Shown: in pieces, positions 1 to 10,285 of the stretch
Layout of the letters: each line of letters opens with the position of its first letter
How positions within the stretch are numbered: the stretch's first letter is position 1
Source: Macrolepiota albuminosa
Lineage: Eukaryota; Basidiomycota; Agaricomycetes; Agaricales; Agaricaceae
Length of the DNA: 64,000 bases
NCBI GenBank assembly: GCA_027475525.1
Contig: JAMWFC010000108.1
Span: forward strand, 435,811 to 499,810
Reading direction: 5' to 3'
The notes under the pieces: generated by a model
Databases searched by the model: none
Seen by the model: the letters and a program-made list of their open reading frames with translations, nothing else
Told to the model about the DNA's origin: nothing
Made by a program: the position numbers and the translations under genes

Positions 1-1
1 T

Positions 2-640
2 TCGCGGCAGGATAGTAGTACAGGGGGGGAGGAGGAGGAGGATTGGGACCGCATGGATGATGCGGAGGATGAGATTGTTCTCGGCAATCTCCACCACGAT
101 GCGTCTGCGACTGTCCGGGGAAAGAAGAAGGCCCGAGTGCCAGGGCGTTCGCCGTACTTGCAGGACGGGTATCCATCGCTGCCGTCTCTGCCTGGTCGCA
201 CGGTGACGCCAAAGCGCTCGGTCAGCGGATCGCAGTCGTCTATATGGGGCGAAGCGTCCACTCGTTCGACGGGCAATGGGAGTGGGGGATACAGTGGACT
301 TGGAAGCGGTGGAACGCCGCCGCTTTCTCGCGTTACCAAGTTGTCTAATGTCGAGGAAGATGCCAAGTCGGGATGTGCGCCTCAAAATTACCGGCCCTAT
401 CATCGGCCCCCGCCTCGGGCGTCGTCGCGCTCGAGCTTCAACCGCCCGCCTACGATGAAGAGCGGGTCCGTGAGGTCGATGCCACCTCACCCTATAACGA
501 ATGGGTTACCCGATCCGACGCTGGCGATGACGCCGGAGAATATTAGACCGTTGTTGGAGAATGCGAGGGGGGTGCATACAAAGCTTGTTGAGTGCATTGC
601 GGAGGTAAAGGCGTTGCTGGAGTCTTATCCACAGACTTAG
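2..640 (+). CDS. 3' end of an unrecognised low-complexity protein (5' partial)
   Basis: The reading frame is open from the window edge to a TAG at 638-640, so the start lies upstream; the ATG at 53 is probably internal. The visible residues begin with an acidic run (GGEEEEDWDRMDDAEDE) and continue through a Ser/Gly/Pro/Arg-rich, probably disordered middle. The last 40 residues look ordered: TPENIRPLLENARGVHTKL, then an amphipathic segment ending LLESYPQT. Such a tail could be a short helical binding module. I do not recognise the family. That it is coding is supported by its length and by codon composition like that of the host genes downstream. Confidence 0.6.
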   Translation, partial: SRQDSSTGGEEEEDWDRMDDAEDEIVLGNLHHDASATVRGKKKARVPGRSPYLQDGYPSLPSLPGRTVTPKRSVSGSQSSIWGEASTRSTGNGSGGYSGLGSGGTPPLSRVTKLSNVEEDAKSGCAPQNYRPYHRPPPRASSRSSFNRPPTMKSGSVRSMPPHPITNGLPDPTLAMTPENIRPLLENARGVHTKLVECIAEVKALLESYPQT

Positions 641-1508
641 GGAGCAGTGTGTTTGTTACTCTCTCTTTTTCTTGTTGGCTTTCTTAAGTTATTTTTCCAT
701 CCAATTGCCATATATCACACTAGTCAGTTGATATCGTATATCTTTTCATCCGTCCATACCTCCACTGCTGTCGTTCTGTCGTAGATCTGGTTGCATTTGC
801 TCTCTTGTACACCACCTTGTCCAGTACATACGTACATGTATATATCAAGTCTTGTTTCTGTTGAGGTATGCATGTCCTATCATGCACCTTACAGCTACCC
901 AAGGAAAAACAAGTACGAGGCGTGGATGTATGTCTTTCCTATCCCTGCCTCTTTTTTCCCTTTCAGCCTTACATCGTCCACAGAGAATCCACATCCCTAG
1001 ACGATTCCTGTGATCACATCAAAGCAATCCCTGTGGTTTGATGAACAAGAGTAATTTCCAGAATTGTTGGCTATTTTAGGCTGGTGTATGTTTTTATTGT
1101 TTTTTTTTTTTAAGTGGCTTCTGATTTTGTGCGCTATATGTCGTTTTTTTTAAACACTTGCATTCTAGGCCCCAGAAAATCTGCAAGCACGGTGAATCCG
1201 AGAAATTCTCAGTCGTACCTCGAGGGAGTCATTTTTACGGCCATTAGCGACCTGTGGTTCTATGTACGGATTGCTTGTGCGCAAAGGAGAATCGAGATGC
1301 AGCGGCGACTGGAGCGCGTGATACGTGATATCGTTACCATCCACCCCTTTACAGTGCTTACAAACGCTTTATAGATAGCAGATTGGAATTGAATGAAATC
1401 AAAAATAGAGATCAGAAAGCCAGAACGAATTTGCAAAAGCCTATCAAAGCCTATATAAGCCTTTACTCCATGTACTATTATTACTTGACGCTATGTGACT
1501 GAGAAGGG
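641..1508. other. Intergenic, no gene seen
   Basis: Between the two neighbouring 3' ends there are pyrimidine-rich stretches and a T-tract near 1100-1115. Frames of 60-86 codons occur here, but they have no recognisable motif and no convincing splice partners. The stretch probably holds the two 3' UTRs. Confidence 0.5.
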
Positions 1509-2658
1509 TCAACGCCGACGGCTGGATGGATGGAAGATTTCAACACTCTGAGAGAAGATAGGCGATATGTACGTACTTATATAGCCAATAACACCTTCTG
1601 GCCAGTCGTCATGGATCGATTCAATGCTAAACACAAGTCGTGAGCTTCTGCCTTCAATGAATAGTGCGGACTCACTCAACAACGGGGTTAAAGCCAGCTT
1701 GGCTTGCCGCCATATACACCGAGTCATCGAGGTCAAATATCCTAACATTTGTATTCGTGTTATAAGGCGGCTGCATTCCGATGATTGTGGTCCACCCGTC
1801 AGTGAAGAAAACTTGTCCGACATGCGAAACTTGAGAGGAGGCAGAGGAAGAGGTGTGAACCATGAGGTTGATGTGGTTAGCACCTTTGGACGTAAATCCA
1901 GGGAAGATCGTCTGGAACTCGACGATTCCGTTAGACCCTGCAGGAGAGGCGCCCCTCAAGAATGTGCCGTATTCTCCTTGAGCGTTAGCTATACTTCAAC
2001 ATTAGAGCAATATAAGTAGTTTGCACGTCTTGACTGACCAGACCAAATTTCGACCATGACATTTGGAAGGGGTTCGCAAGTCGTGACATCAAGAATTCCA
2101 ATATCGAGGGTTAAGGCAATTCCTCTTGAATCTCTTTCAGAAACTTGGGCTAAGTCCAAGCTATATGACTTACACTTGACCGTCTGTTACATCCTGTCGC
2201 ACAGGCTAAAATAAAGAGTCAAGACAGAAGCTAGGTATTATACCAGGACTTATACCGGATTGCTCGTGTAATCCTCTGCAATGCAAGAAGTCAGCTTCGA
2301 ATCATCGCATCTATGGTCTTTGAGCTATGATTTACCAAGTTCGGCTTCGGGAGCCAGGATGCACGTTGTCTACAGAAAAGTGAGTAACGAAAGTCTCTTC
2401 ATGAACCTAGCTCACATTAAGGAGAGTCGGGTAGAATGATCTTTTAGCGCTACGCTGACCACGACGAGCGATATTGAAAGCAGCAGCTTCGCTAGAACAG
2501 TCGCGGCGAATGGTTTTCGCAACTGTTCCAGCTACAGGGGATGCTAGATAGACTGATATAAGCCCTAATGCCGCAACAATGATAGCGTGCTACCACTTGC
2601 CGGACACGACACCACAGAGGGCCGCGAAGGAGGCAATCAGTGTAGACGAGATATGCAT
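1509..2658 (-). CDS. Secreted intradiol-ring-cleavage-dioxygenase-like protein with altered metal ligands
   Basis: This is a multi-exon gene. The ATG at 2658 opens a hydrophobic signal-peptide-like start (MHISSTLIASFAALCG). Later exons give RRDCSSEAAAFNIARR, TCILAPEAEL, DYTSNPPVRQDV, LDVTTCEPLPNVMVEIWS (2039-2133), then 1676-1988 and 1509-1644. The order CxLAPE, YxxNxxVRQDV, DVxTCEPxPxxxVEIW, FLRG, FQTIFPG, HI..MVH, SHVGQVFF matches fungal extracellular intradiol dioxygenases, which oxidise catechol-type aromatics using Fe(III) held by two Tyr and two His. Here the usual FPG-x-Y...HIH becomes FPGFTSKGANHIN: the second Tyr is Thr and the second His is Asn. The loop before FLRG is also short. 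The first intron is the least certain. The frame stays open across exons, so the gene looks expressed-type but probably not a normal dioxygenase. Confidence 0.75.
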
Positions 2659-3453
2659 ATGGGAGAAGAAAGCAGTCGAATGTTGCCACTGGATTCAAGT
2701 CTTAGAGGGCTTTATACTTCAGAGCATGATCTAAAAATATGACCAAGGTAAGAGACAGGCGAGACGCGCAAGATTGATTTCCTGTGCATATGGTCCATTA
2801 TTACGTGGCGAGCTTAGGGAGGTTCACAGTGTGGGGTGAAACAGGCCGTAGTTGACATTGTGGAGAGTTTTTTTTTTTTTACGAAAATGCCCCAGTTCTG
2901 GTTTGTTGGACAGCGTATTCTTGGACATCGGGACTCGTCCCGTAGATGATGTACACTTCTTGTGCATATGGCACATGTTACGTGGCGGGATCAGAGAGGT
3001 TCCAGCTGTTTGTCGAGATATATCACATTGACGTTACAAGAGTATATTTACAGGGAAAGCGCCACTGGTGGTTATATCGAGGAACGAATTCGGATAAATT
3101 TGTGCTTCTTTGGAGTTAAGCGTGGATGTCTCCTTTCCTCATCAGGAATAATCCGTTAGGGCGATAGGGTGTACGATCTAAATCTGACACGCACTACTGA
3201 GCGCAGGTGGGGGGTATTTTAAATATAGACACTCCAAATGTGTGTCCTCGTGTCAATGTATTCGGCATCAGTATGGACTCCATCGACAGGAGAGCGTTCC
3301 TTACACAGTGCACGTAAGCATCTACATATTACATCTTCTCCACCCCCGAAAACATGATCAAACTTTCTACGGTTGTCTGCCTGTGACTCCTTACATAATG
3401 CAGTGCCAGCAAATATGTAGAACCTTCAGGTATCTGCTTGAGCTTCAATATAC
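2659..3453. other. Intergenic region between divergent genes, with an imperfect direct repeat
   Basis: The upstream regions of the dioxygenase-like gene (-) and the F-box gene (+) face each other here. Two similar stretches, about 2779-2826 and 2963-3004, share TGTGCATATGG, TTACGTGGCG and GAGAGGTTC-like blocks about 185 bp apart. They could be a promoter duplication. No convincing coding exon is seen. Confidence 0.4.
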
Positions 3454-4559
3454 ATGGGCCAATTGTTTAAACTATTCAACCTTGACAACTCCGTGCATGT
3501 GTCTAGTTGCGTTGGCGGCAAGTTTGGGGAGTTCTACTTCACTCCCATGCCGAACACCGAGGTCTTGAGCGCTCTATGGAGTCCTAACGAAAATGAAAAA
3601 CGGGTTTCGGTACTACCTTTGAATGAGGCAGAAGGCTTGTCTTTTCCAAAGAAGTGAGTAATTATTATCCCTTTTTGAGTGTCGCTCAAATTTTCTCCGA
3701 CAGGTCTAACGAAAATTTATCGAAGGGGCCTATGAACCAACTTCCAAATGAGGTTATTGGTATAATCATGCGCAAAGTACTTGATTTTTCGGACCTTATC
3801 AGTCTCATGGTGACTTGTCAACGTTATTGGGAGTCGGGACGGCGCCATCTTGAAAGATTACTTGAAGATTCAATCGTTGTCTCGTGGGCTGGTGATCGAC
3901 TCATATGTTTGGGTAACGCAGAGATAGATGATCTACCAGAGGGAATGCTGACGGACTCAGAAGTAGAGCGTCTCGAACTGTTGTATGATCATGAGATTGA
4001 GTCATTGTGGGACGCATTACTCCGTTTTCCGCGACCGCGTTCATTAAGACCTATGCGCTCAAGAAATTCAACAGCCCATTCTGTCTTTGACTTATACTAC
4101 AGACTCTACGAATCGCGAGGGGGGAGATGGCACCAGTATTACGAAACCCGTGACGTTCTGAAAAGGCTCATTCTTATCACGGACCTGGATCCTGCTGACT
4201 TCTTCAGTGGGTGTATAATCCTTCGCAATTTGACAACCAAGGAGTATGTTCGAGGGGATGCTATCACGGAGGCATGGAACATGCCGGACAAGCCATGGCT
4301 TGAAGGGATGGGATTTGAACATGTGCTTTATATTCGAACGACCTGGTCCTCTGATCCAGGCCTCGCTTGCATCTACGATGGTCCATTGCAAATTCATCGA
4401 GGAGTTTGGGCTGGCCATCGATTTGATGTCACTTACATAGGGAGTGTTGAAGACAAGGAAGGGGTTGCAGTTGATAGTTGGAAGGATGCCACGAAGGAAG
4501 TAATTAATGAAGTGATGGAGATATGGGAGCCTGAAGGCCTGTATGAACTCAATCTTTAA
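3454..4559 (+). CDS. F-box protein of the fungal MGQxxKxxNLD family
   Basis: Two exons: 3454-3653 and 3704-4559, joined by a 50-nt intron (GTGAGT...CGACAG). The start MGQLFKLFNLDN followed by GGKFGEFYF is the signature opening of a large mushroom F-box family. It is followed by a Pro- and charged-rich linker and then an F-box-like segment at about residues 77-115: LPNEVIGIIMRKVLDFSDL, then a Cys/Arg-rich helix. The rest contains conserved-looking aromatic blocks (RWHQYYETRDVL, WSSDPGLACIYDGPL). F-box proteins recruit substrates to SCF ubiquitin ligases through Skp1; the substrate is unknown. The ATG at 3454 is chosen because it gives the family N-terminus. The gene ends only about 165 bp before decayed Copia sequence. 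Confidence 0.8.
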
Positions 4560-5663
4560 GCTGTATTATATGTGTTGAATAACAGGGCATATATGAGCTG
4601 TGATGTGTTTTTTTGGCTTTGTTGATCCAACCTCAACCTCACTTCATTTGGTTAAGGCCTTGCTTTTTAAGTAGATTTTAGCACCACTGTTCGCATTTCT
4701 CTTTGCAGATCCAATTTCACTATGGTACAAGCCATTGCACCAAAGGCACTATATGTCTCTAATTTGACCATCTGCCTCATCTCTATCAGTTGTATCTTGA
4801 TCAATAACAAAACTTATTCATGCTTTGACAATCAATGAAGAAGTCCACATAATTGACTGCAAAACTCAATCCACCATTGCAAGGGGCCCTCTTTCAAAGA
4901 AGCAAGGACTCTATATAGTGAACCTGTCAGATGCAAATATTGAACACACATATACAACTGTCAACATAGAGACTTGGTACAGTACTGTCATCTCAGCTAT
5001 GCAAACTACCATGACATACAACAGCTAGCCTGTGATCAAAGGATCAAAAGTATGCTCACCTCCTCCCCATCAAAATGCAACAGCTGTATCTTGGGAAAAC
5101 AGATGCATACTTCTGTTCCAAAGAGATGGTTGGAAGGGCATAAGGCAATGGAGAAGTTAAGAATTGTATAGGTGGATCTGTTTGGTCCAGTAAAAGTTTG
5201 ATCAAGGTCAGGGAACCACTACATAGTAGACATATTGGATGACTGTACAAACATGCCATGGTCTATCCCATTAAAATGCAAAGAAGATGCCTTTTCTGCA
5301 CTGCAGGCCTGGGAGAAAGCTTGTGAAAATGGGCTGGATTGAAAATTGGCAAGTATCAAACTAGCTTTGACAGTGAACCATGCAGCAGTGAAATAGATAC
5401 ATGGCTCAGCTCAAGAGGCATAACAAGAGAACGTAGTGCTCTGCATACATTGGCTTAAATTGAAAAAGTCAAACACATGCATAGAACATTCATAGGAAAA
5501 GCCAGGACAATGAGGATCAATGCAAAATGCCTAGAATTTTTGTGACAAATTCTATGACAGCAGCACACCTTTATGCAAAAACACCCACTAAGTCACTCAG
5601 CGGCCAAACTCCTTATGAAAGATGGTTCAAATGTGTTCCTGACTACTCCTACATATGAGAAAT

Positions 5664-6179
5664 TGTAAGGGCAACCTCTGGAGGCTATGGCTCAGTCACA
5701 CAGCTGGTAGAGGAAGATCTAAAGTGTATTAGAGTAGATACTAACAATATCATAATAACTAATCACCTGGCAGAGAGAGATCTAAAGCGAACAAGTCTAG
5801 GGATTTCCTATGCCAGGTTGGATGCTTCTGGGACCTCTGAAGCATGGAAAACAATTGTACAGGACAACAAAACCTTAAAAACTCAAAAATTGCCTAAACA
5901 AACAAGTACACAAACAAGGCAGGAAAACTCCAGACTTTGGAGGTCATAAAGGCAAACTCTGGCTTATATAAGTGGTTTGTATGCAGTGCTGAAGGACACA
6001 CACTTGTCTAAATGATAGCTAAAGAACCAGAGCACTTCAAGGGCTGAGAATAATACTAATAGATAATATTGAAAGAATAGCAGTGAGATAAAAGAATGAC
6101 AGCAGAAATAAGAAAATGAATAAAGGGAGAATGAAGGAATAAAGAATGAAAGAAGAAAGAAATGAGGAAACCCCTGACA
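5664..6179 (+). repeat. Solo LTR, family 1 copy A, inserted in Copia 1
   Basis: The repeat starts TGTAAGGGCAACCTCT and ends CCCCTGACA, so it has the TG...CA ends of an LTR. It contains a CTTATATAAGTGG TATA-type motif near 5964. The flanks GAAAT (5659-5663) and GAGAT (6180-6184) are a decayed 5-bp target duplication. It lies between the Copia residues SYM and GCRAFVLI, that is between integrase core and the following conserved block. Two other copies are at 8103-8600 and, inverted, 51819-52337. Confidence 0.8.
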
Positions 6180-8102
6180 GAGATAGGGTGCAGAGCATTT
6201 GTTTTGATCTCAAGTTATAATTCAAAAATATCACCATGATCAATCAAAGTGGTTTTGATTGGCTATAGACAGAGCTCTAAGACATATAGATGCTGGGAAA
6301 ATAAGAACCAAAAGGTGTATCAGTCACCCACATTAAGTTCATCAAACAGCACAAAACCTCATCTAAGACTACACCACTTCATACTGCACAGACTCACACA
6401 CCTTCCAAACCTCCAATCTTGTCTCTCTAGAAAGTCAAAGACTCCTTGCCTACTATGCCACAAGATCACAATGATGATCTGAGCCAACTTGATGTGGAGA
6501 TCAATATACCAGACTCAATTTCACAGCTCTGAGAAGACATTATCATGATTTCATAAAGGTCAAACTGTATATATGTCAACCCACAGAGAAAGCCATGAAC
6601 AATGACAACAGACTGCCCACAAGGATAGAGAGAACAATAGAAGAAGAGCAAGTGCCAGGAGAACAAAAAAGAGGGCAGAAAAAAGGCAAGTAAGAACTGT
6701 GCAACTCACAAATGACAAACTAGCATAGCCACAGGCATCCACTGTTCTGGCAATGCCCATAGGAGAACAGGCACTTGAACCTACAAGAGATGAAACAGAG
6801 ATCAATCTTGATTGCATACTGGCTGCAATCTTGCTCTCTTAGAATGTTGAACTGCTAAACATAGAGGAGGAGCCAAACATCTGAAAAGAAGCACAGCAAA
6901 GGCCAGACATGGAGAAATGAGAAAAATCCTACAGAGAGGAGGTGCAGTTGCTGAAAAACATGGGTGTGTATTAACTTATCCTGAGGTTAGAAGTTCTACA
7001 CAGACAAAAAGTATAAAAAAGAGCAGCCCATTTTCAAAATAAAGAGGGGGGACAAAAATGGGAAAGCAGTTTGTTACAAGATGCACCTGGTGTTTAAGGA
7101 GTATGAGCAGATATACAGGCAACATTATAGTAAAACCACTTCACCAACTGTGCATAAGGAGTCATGACAGATATTACTGCATATTGTGTCATCAAAAGGA
7201 TGGGACACAACACAGATCAATATGAAAACTGCATTTCTGTATAGTATACTCCCTGATGATAAGGTTCAATACATAAAGCAACTTGAAGGATTTAAAAAAC
7301 TGGGTAAGGAGACCTAGGTGTGCAAACTTCTGCAAAGACTCTATGGCATGAAGCAAGCAGGTCAAATATGAAACAAAATACTGAACAAGTAGATGGTCAT
7401 GTGAGGGTTTATACATCTATTCTGCAAATCTTGCATCTATTACAGGAGGTCTAGAACAGGCGCTGTTATAGCTACAGTCCACATCAACAATTTTCTTTAT
7501 CTCTCTATGGCAGACTCAAAAGGGTAAAATAAATGCTTTAAAACACAAATGCATGAATCCTGGACAATCACAGACCTGGGCAGACCAAAGCATATTGTAA
7601 AATAAAATAAATAGAATGACAGCAACCACATTGTATCTCTATTCCAATTGGCCTTCATTGAGCAAATGGTTCACTAGTTTAGTTAAAAGAACATGTACTC
7701 ATTGTCACTATCCATGGATCTGGAACTAAAGCTCAGATACACCAAGCCTAAATCTCTGACTCAGGAGGAGAAAGCCAGAATAGCAAAACTACCATACAAA
7801 TCACTGGTGGGCTGTCTGTTGTACATTGCCATAGGTACTAGACAAGATATTGCCTTCACAGTTCAACAGTTATCCCAATTCTTAGACAGTTATGACTCAT
7901 CTTACTAGAATGCAAGCATACAACTTTTCTGTTATCTTAAAGGCACAAAAGACCTCACAGTCTATCTTGGCAGCTCCTCAATCACACTTCTAAGATTTAC
8001 AGATGCAGACTGGGCAAGTTGTCTGGATACCAGGAGGAGCATTAGCAGTTGTGCTAGTCACTGGAGACAGGAGCAATATCATGGTCTGTATAAAAGCAAA
8101 AG

Positions 8103-8600
8103 TGTAAGGGCGACCTCTAGAGGCTGTGGCTCAGTCACACAGCTGGCAGAGGGAGATCCAAAGTGTATTAGAATATATACTGACAATATCAAGGTAGCTA
8201 CTCACCTGGCAGAGGGAGATCCAAAGAGAACAAGTCTAGGGATTCCCTATGCCAGGTTGGACGCTTCTGGGGCTTCTGAAGGGTGGGAAACAACTGTACA
8301 GTACAACAAAACCTTAAAAACTCAAAAATTGCCTACACAAACATTGTACAAATAAGGGGCAAACTCTGGCAAACTCTGGCTTATATAAGTGGTCTGGAAG
8401 CGGTGCTGAGTGGGCCCACACTTGTCTGAATGGTGGCTAAAGAACCAGAGCATCTCAAGGGCTGAGAGTAGTACTAACAGATAGTGTTGAAAGAATAGAA
8501 ACAGTAAAATGAAATAATGTCAGAAGAAATAAGAGAATGAATGGAAGGAGAGTGAAGAGATAAGGAGTGAGAAAAGGAAGAAATGAGGAGTCCCCTGACA
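8103..8600 (+). repeat. Solo LTR, family 1 copy B, with perfect 5-bp target duplication
   Basis: TGTAAGGGCG...CCCCTGACA is flanked on both sides by AAAAG (8098-8102 and 8601-8605). Removing the repeat and one AAAAG rejoins the host Copia RNase H frame (VYKSK-RQ-VVTSS). This shows both the insertion and its exact borders. The TATATAAGTGG motif is also present. No internal region of its parent element is in the window. Confidence 0.9.
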
Positions 8601-9559
8601 AAAAGACAGTAGTGACATCCTCATGTGAAGCTGAATATATAGCTGCCTACAAGTCTACATAGGAATGTATCTGGCTTAGAATGCTCTTGAAAGTGGTCAG
8701 CTGGGATTTTACTGAGAAATCAACAACCTTCTTCACCAATAATAAAGCAGCTATCACATTATCTGAAGATGCAACTGCCCATGCATAGATGAAGCACTTT
8801 GATATTAAATACCATTTCATCTGCAAATAAGCACAAACAGGAGAAATCATGATCAAATACATCAATATCAAAAAGGATGGGCTGCTGCAATGCATGGCAA
8901 GACCAAGGTCTACACAGTTGGATGTTATGGGAGATGTGACATGGCAATGCCAGCGCAGCAATACAGTGCAGAATAGCTTACAACCTAGGGAGAAATACAG
9001 ACCACATTTGTGTATATATCAAAATCAAAAATGTATGTATTGCTGTTTGTAAGCATAAATTGAAAAAAATGTTTTGTAAATATATGAAAAAAACATAGAA
9101 ATTTGAAAATTGTATTATTCAGTTATCTTTGTCATTCCTGTACACATAGAACATGTTGATGTTGACACAACTGCCATACAAGAATAGGTATATTCCTGTG
9201 CAATGCAGCTTTGAGTTTCTAGTCTGTAAAGAGGTTTTATTTAACAAAATACGCTGAAAACAGGCAACGAACCTGCTCATGCCTATTAATTAACTTAATC
9301 CTCCCCATAATCTCCTTGCAGCATGTGAATGCTTGAATAACAAGCGTGCACGCTGATCTAAATGTATGTTAATCTAATAGAGCCAAAAAAGAAGGCACAA
9401 AGATACATACTTCATACTCTGAACTACATCAGTCTCTTTGCCTTGATTTTTTTCAATTTTATTCAACAGGTCACCGTCAATAGTTTGAAAAACAGCATGG
9501 AAGGATTCATTGGAAGTCAATAAGTGATTCATGGATAGTGTTAGGACAAAATTGACATT

Positions 9560-10285
9560 TAATGTAGAGTTCAGGTTGAGCAATGTCTGGCACACCATGA
9601 CAGTCCAAGTCATACATGACATCACTTATACACATTAGCATTACTTGCATTGGCTTTTAAATAGCCAACATTGGCCCCCTCATCATCCTTGGAGCATCTG
9701 CATGCAAGTTAAAGAAGTTCTTCATATTCTATAATCGAAATTATAAGTTCAATGTCTGGCATGCTGTGACAGTTTGAATCACACATGACAGCCACTAATA
9801 TGCATTAGCATTGCTCGTGTTGGCTTTTAAACAGCCAATGTTGGCCCTCTTGTTGTCCTTGGAGCATCCACATACAAGTTAAAGAGGTTCTTCATGTCCT
9901 ATAATCGAAATTATAAGTTCAATGTCTGGCATGCCATGATAGTTTGAATCACATGTCACGGCCACTAATATGCATCAGTGTTGCTCACATTGGCTTTTAA
10001 ACAGCAAACATTGGCCTCCTAGTTGTCCTTGAAGCATCCATACATGAGTTAAATATGTTTTTAATGTCTTAGAATCAAAATTATGAGTTCAGGGTGCAAA
10101 TAAAAGTCCTACATAACAGTTGACTACAAAATCCCATCCAGGCATCTGCATCGCTCCTATTGGCTTTTTATTAGCCCCTGCATTGTCCTTAGAGCATCTG
10201 CACATAGACTTGGGCTTTAATGCATGTCCTGGAGTCAAAATGATGAGTTCGGGTGCAGTTAACAAGTCCAATGCAGCATTTCATC
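9560..10285. repeat. Tandem array, about 180-bp unit, 4-5 diverged copies
   Basis: Blocks such as GTTCAATGTCTGGCATGC, TTGGCTTTTAAACAGCCAA and CTTGGAGCATC recur at about 9570, 9750, 9930, 10090 and 10240. The two central units are most alike; the outer ones are diverged and shortened. Each unit carries a small palindrome around GGCTTTTAAANAGCC. No coding potential was seen. Confidence 0.8.

Larger units (their letters stand above)
4725..8877 (+). pseudogene. Copia retrotransposon 1, pol remnant (5' truncated, many stops)
   Basis: Broken frames in one orientation read as Copia pol. The order is: end of protease (ALYVPNLTICLI, from about 4745); integrase zinc region (CNSCILGKQ near 5078) and VDLFGPVKV near 5172; integrase core to about 5660; reverse transcriptase from about 7195 (KTAFLY, LYGMKQAG, LPYKSLVGCLLYIAIGTRQD to 7908); RNase H (TVVTSSCEAEYIAA-like, EDATAHA, KHFDIKYHFI, to about 8877). 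Gag and the 5' LTR are missing. Key acidic residues are lost in places, for example HINNFL where HVDDFL is usual. The DNA is AT-rich and very poor in CpG. Two solo LTRs interrupt it, and the pol 3' end seems to resume at 18391. It is homologous to the Copia element at 37.8-43.9 kb. Confidence 0.85.

Noticed and set aside
1624..2019. Plus-strand frame of 131 codons
   Set aside because: Antisense to the last exons of the dioxygenase-like gene, no motif.
6037..6243. Small hydrophobic protein on the minus strand
   Set aside because: It is the reverse reading of the purine-rich end of solo LTR copy A and runs over its border.
9560..10285. CRISPR-like array
   Set aside because: Units are about 180 bp and diverged throughout, with no short constant repeat and no unique spacers; the DNA is eukaryotic.
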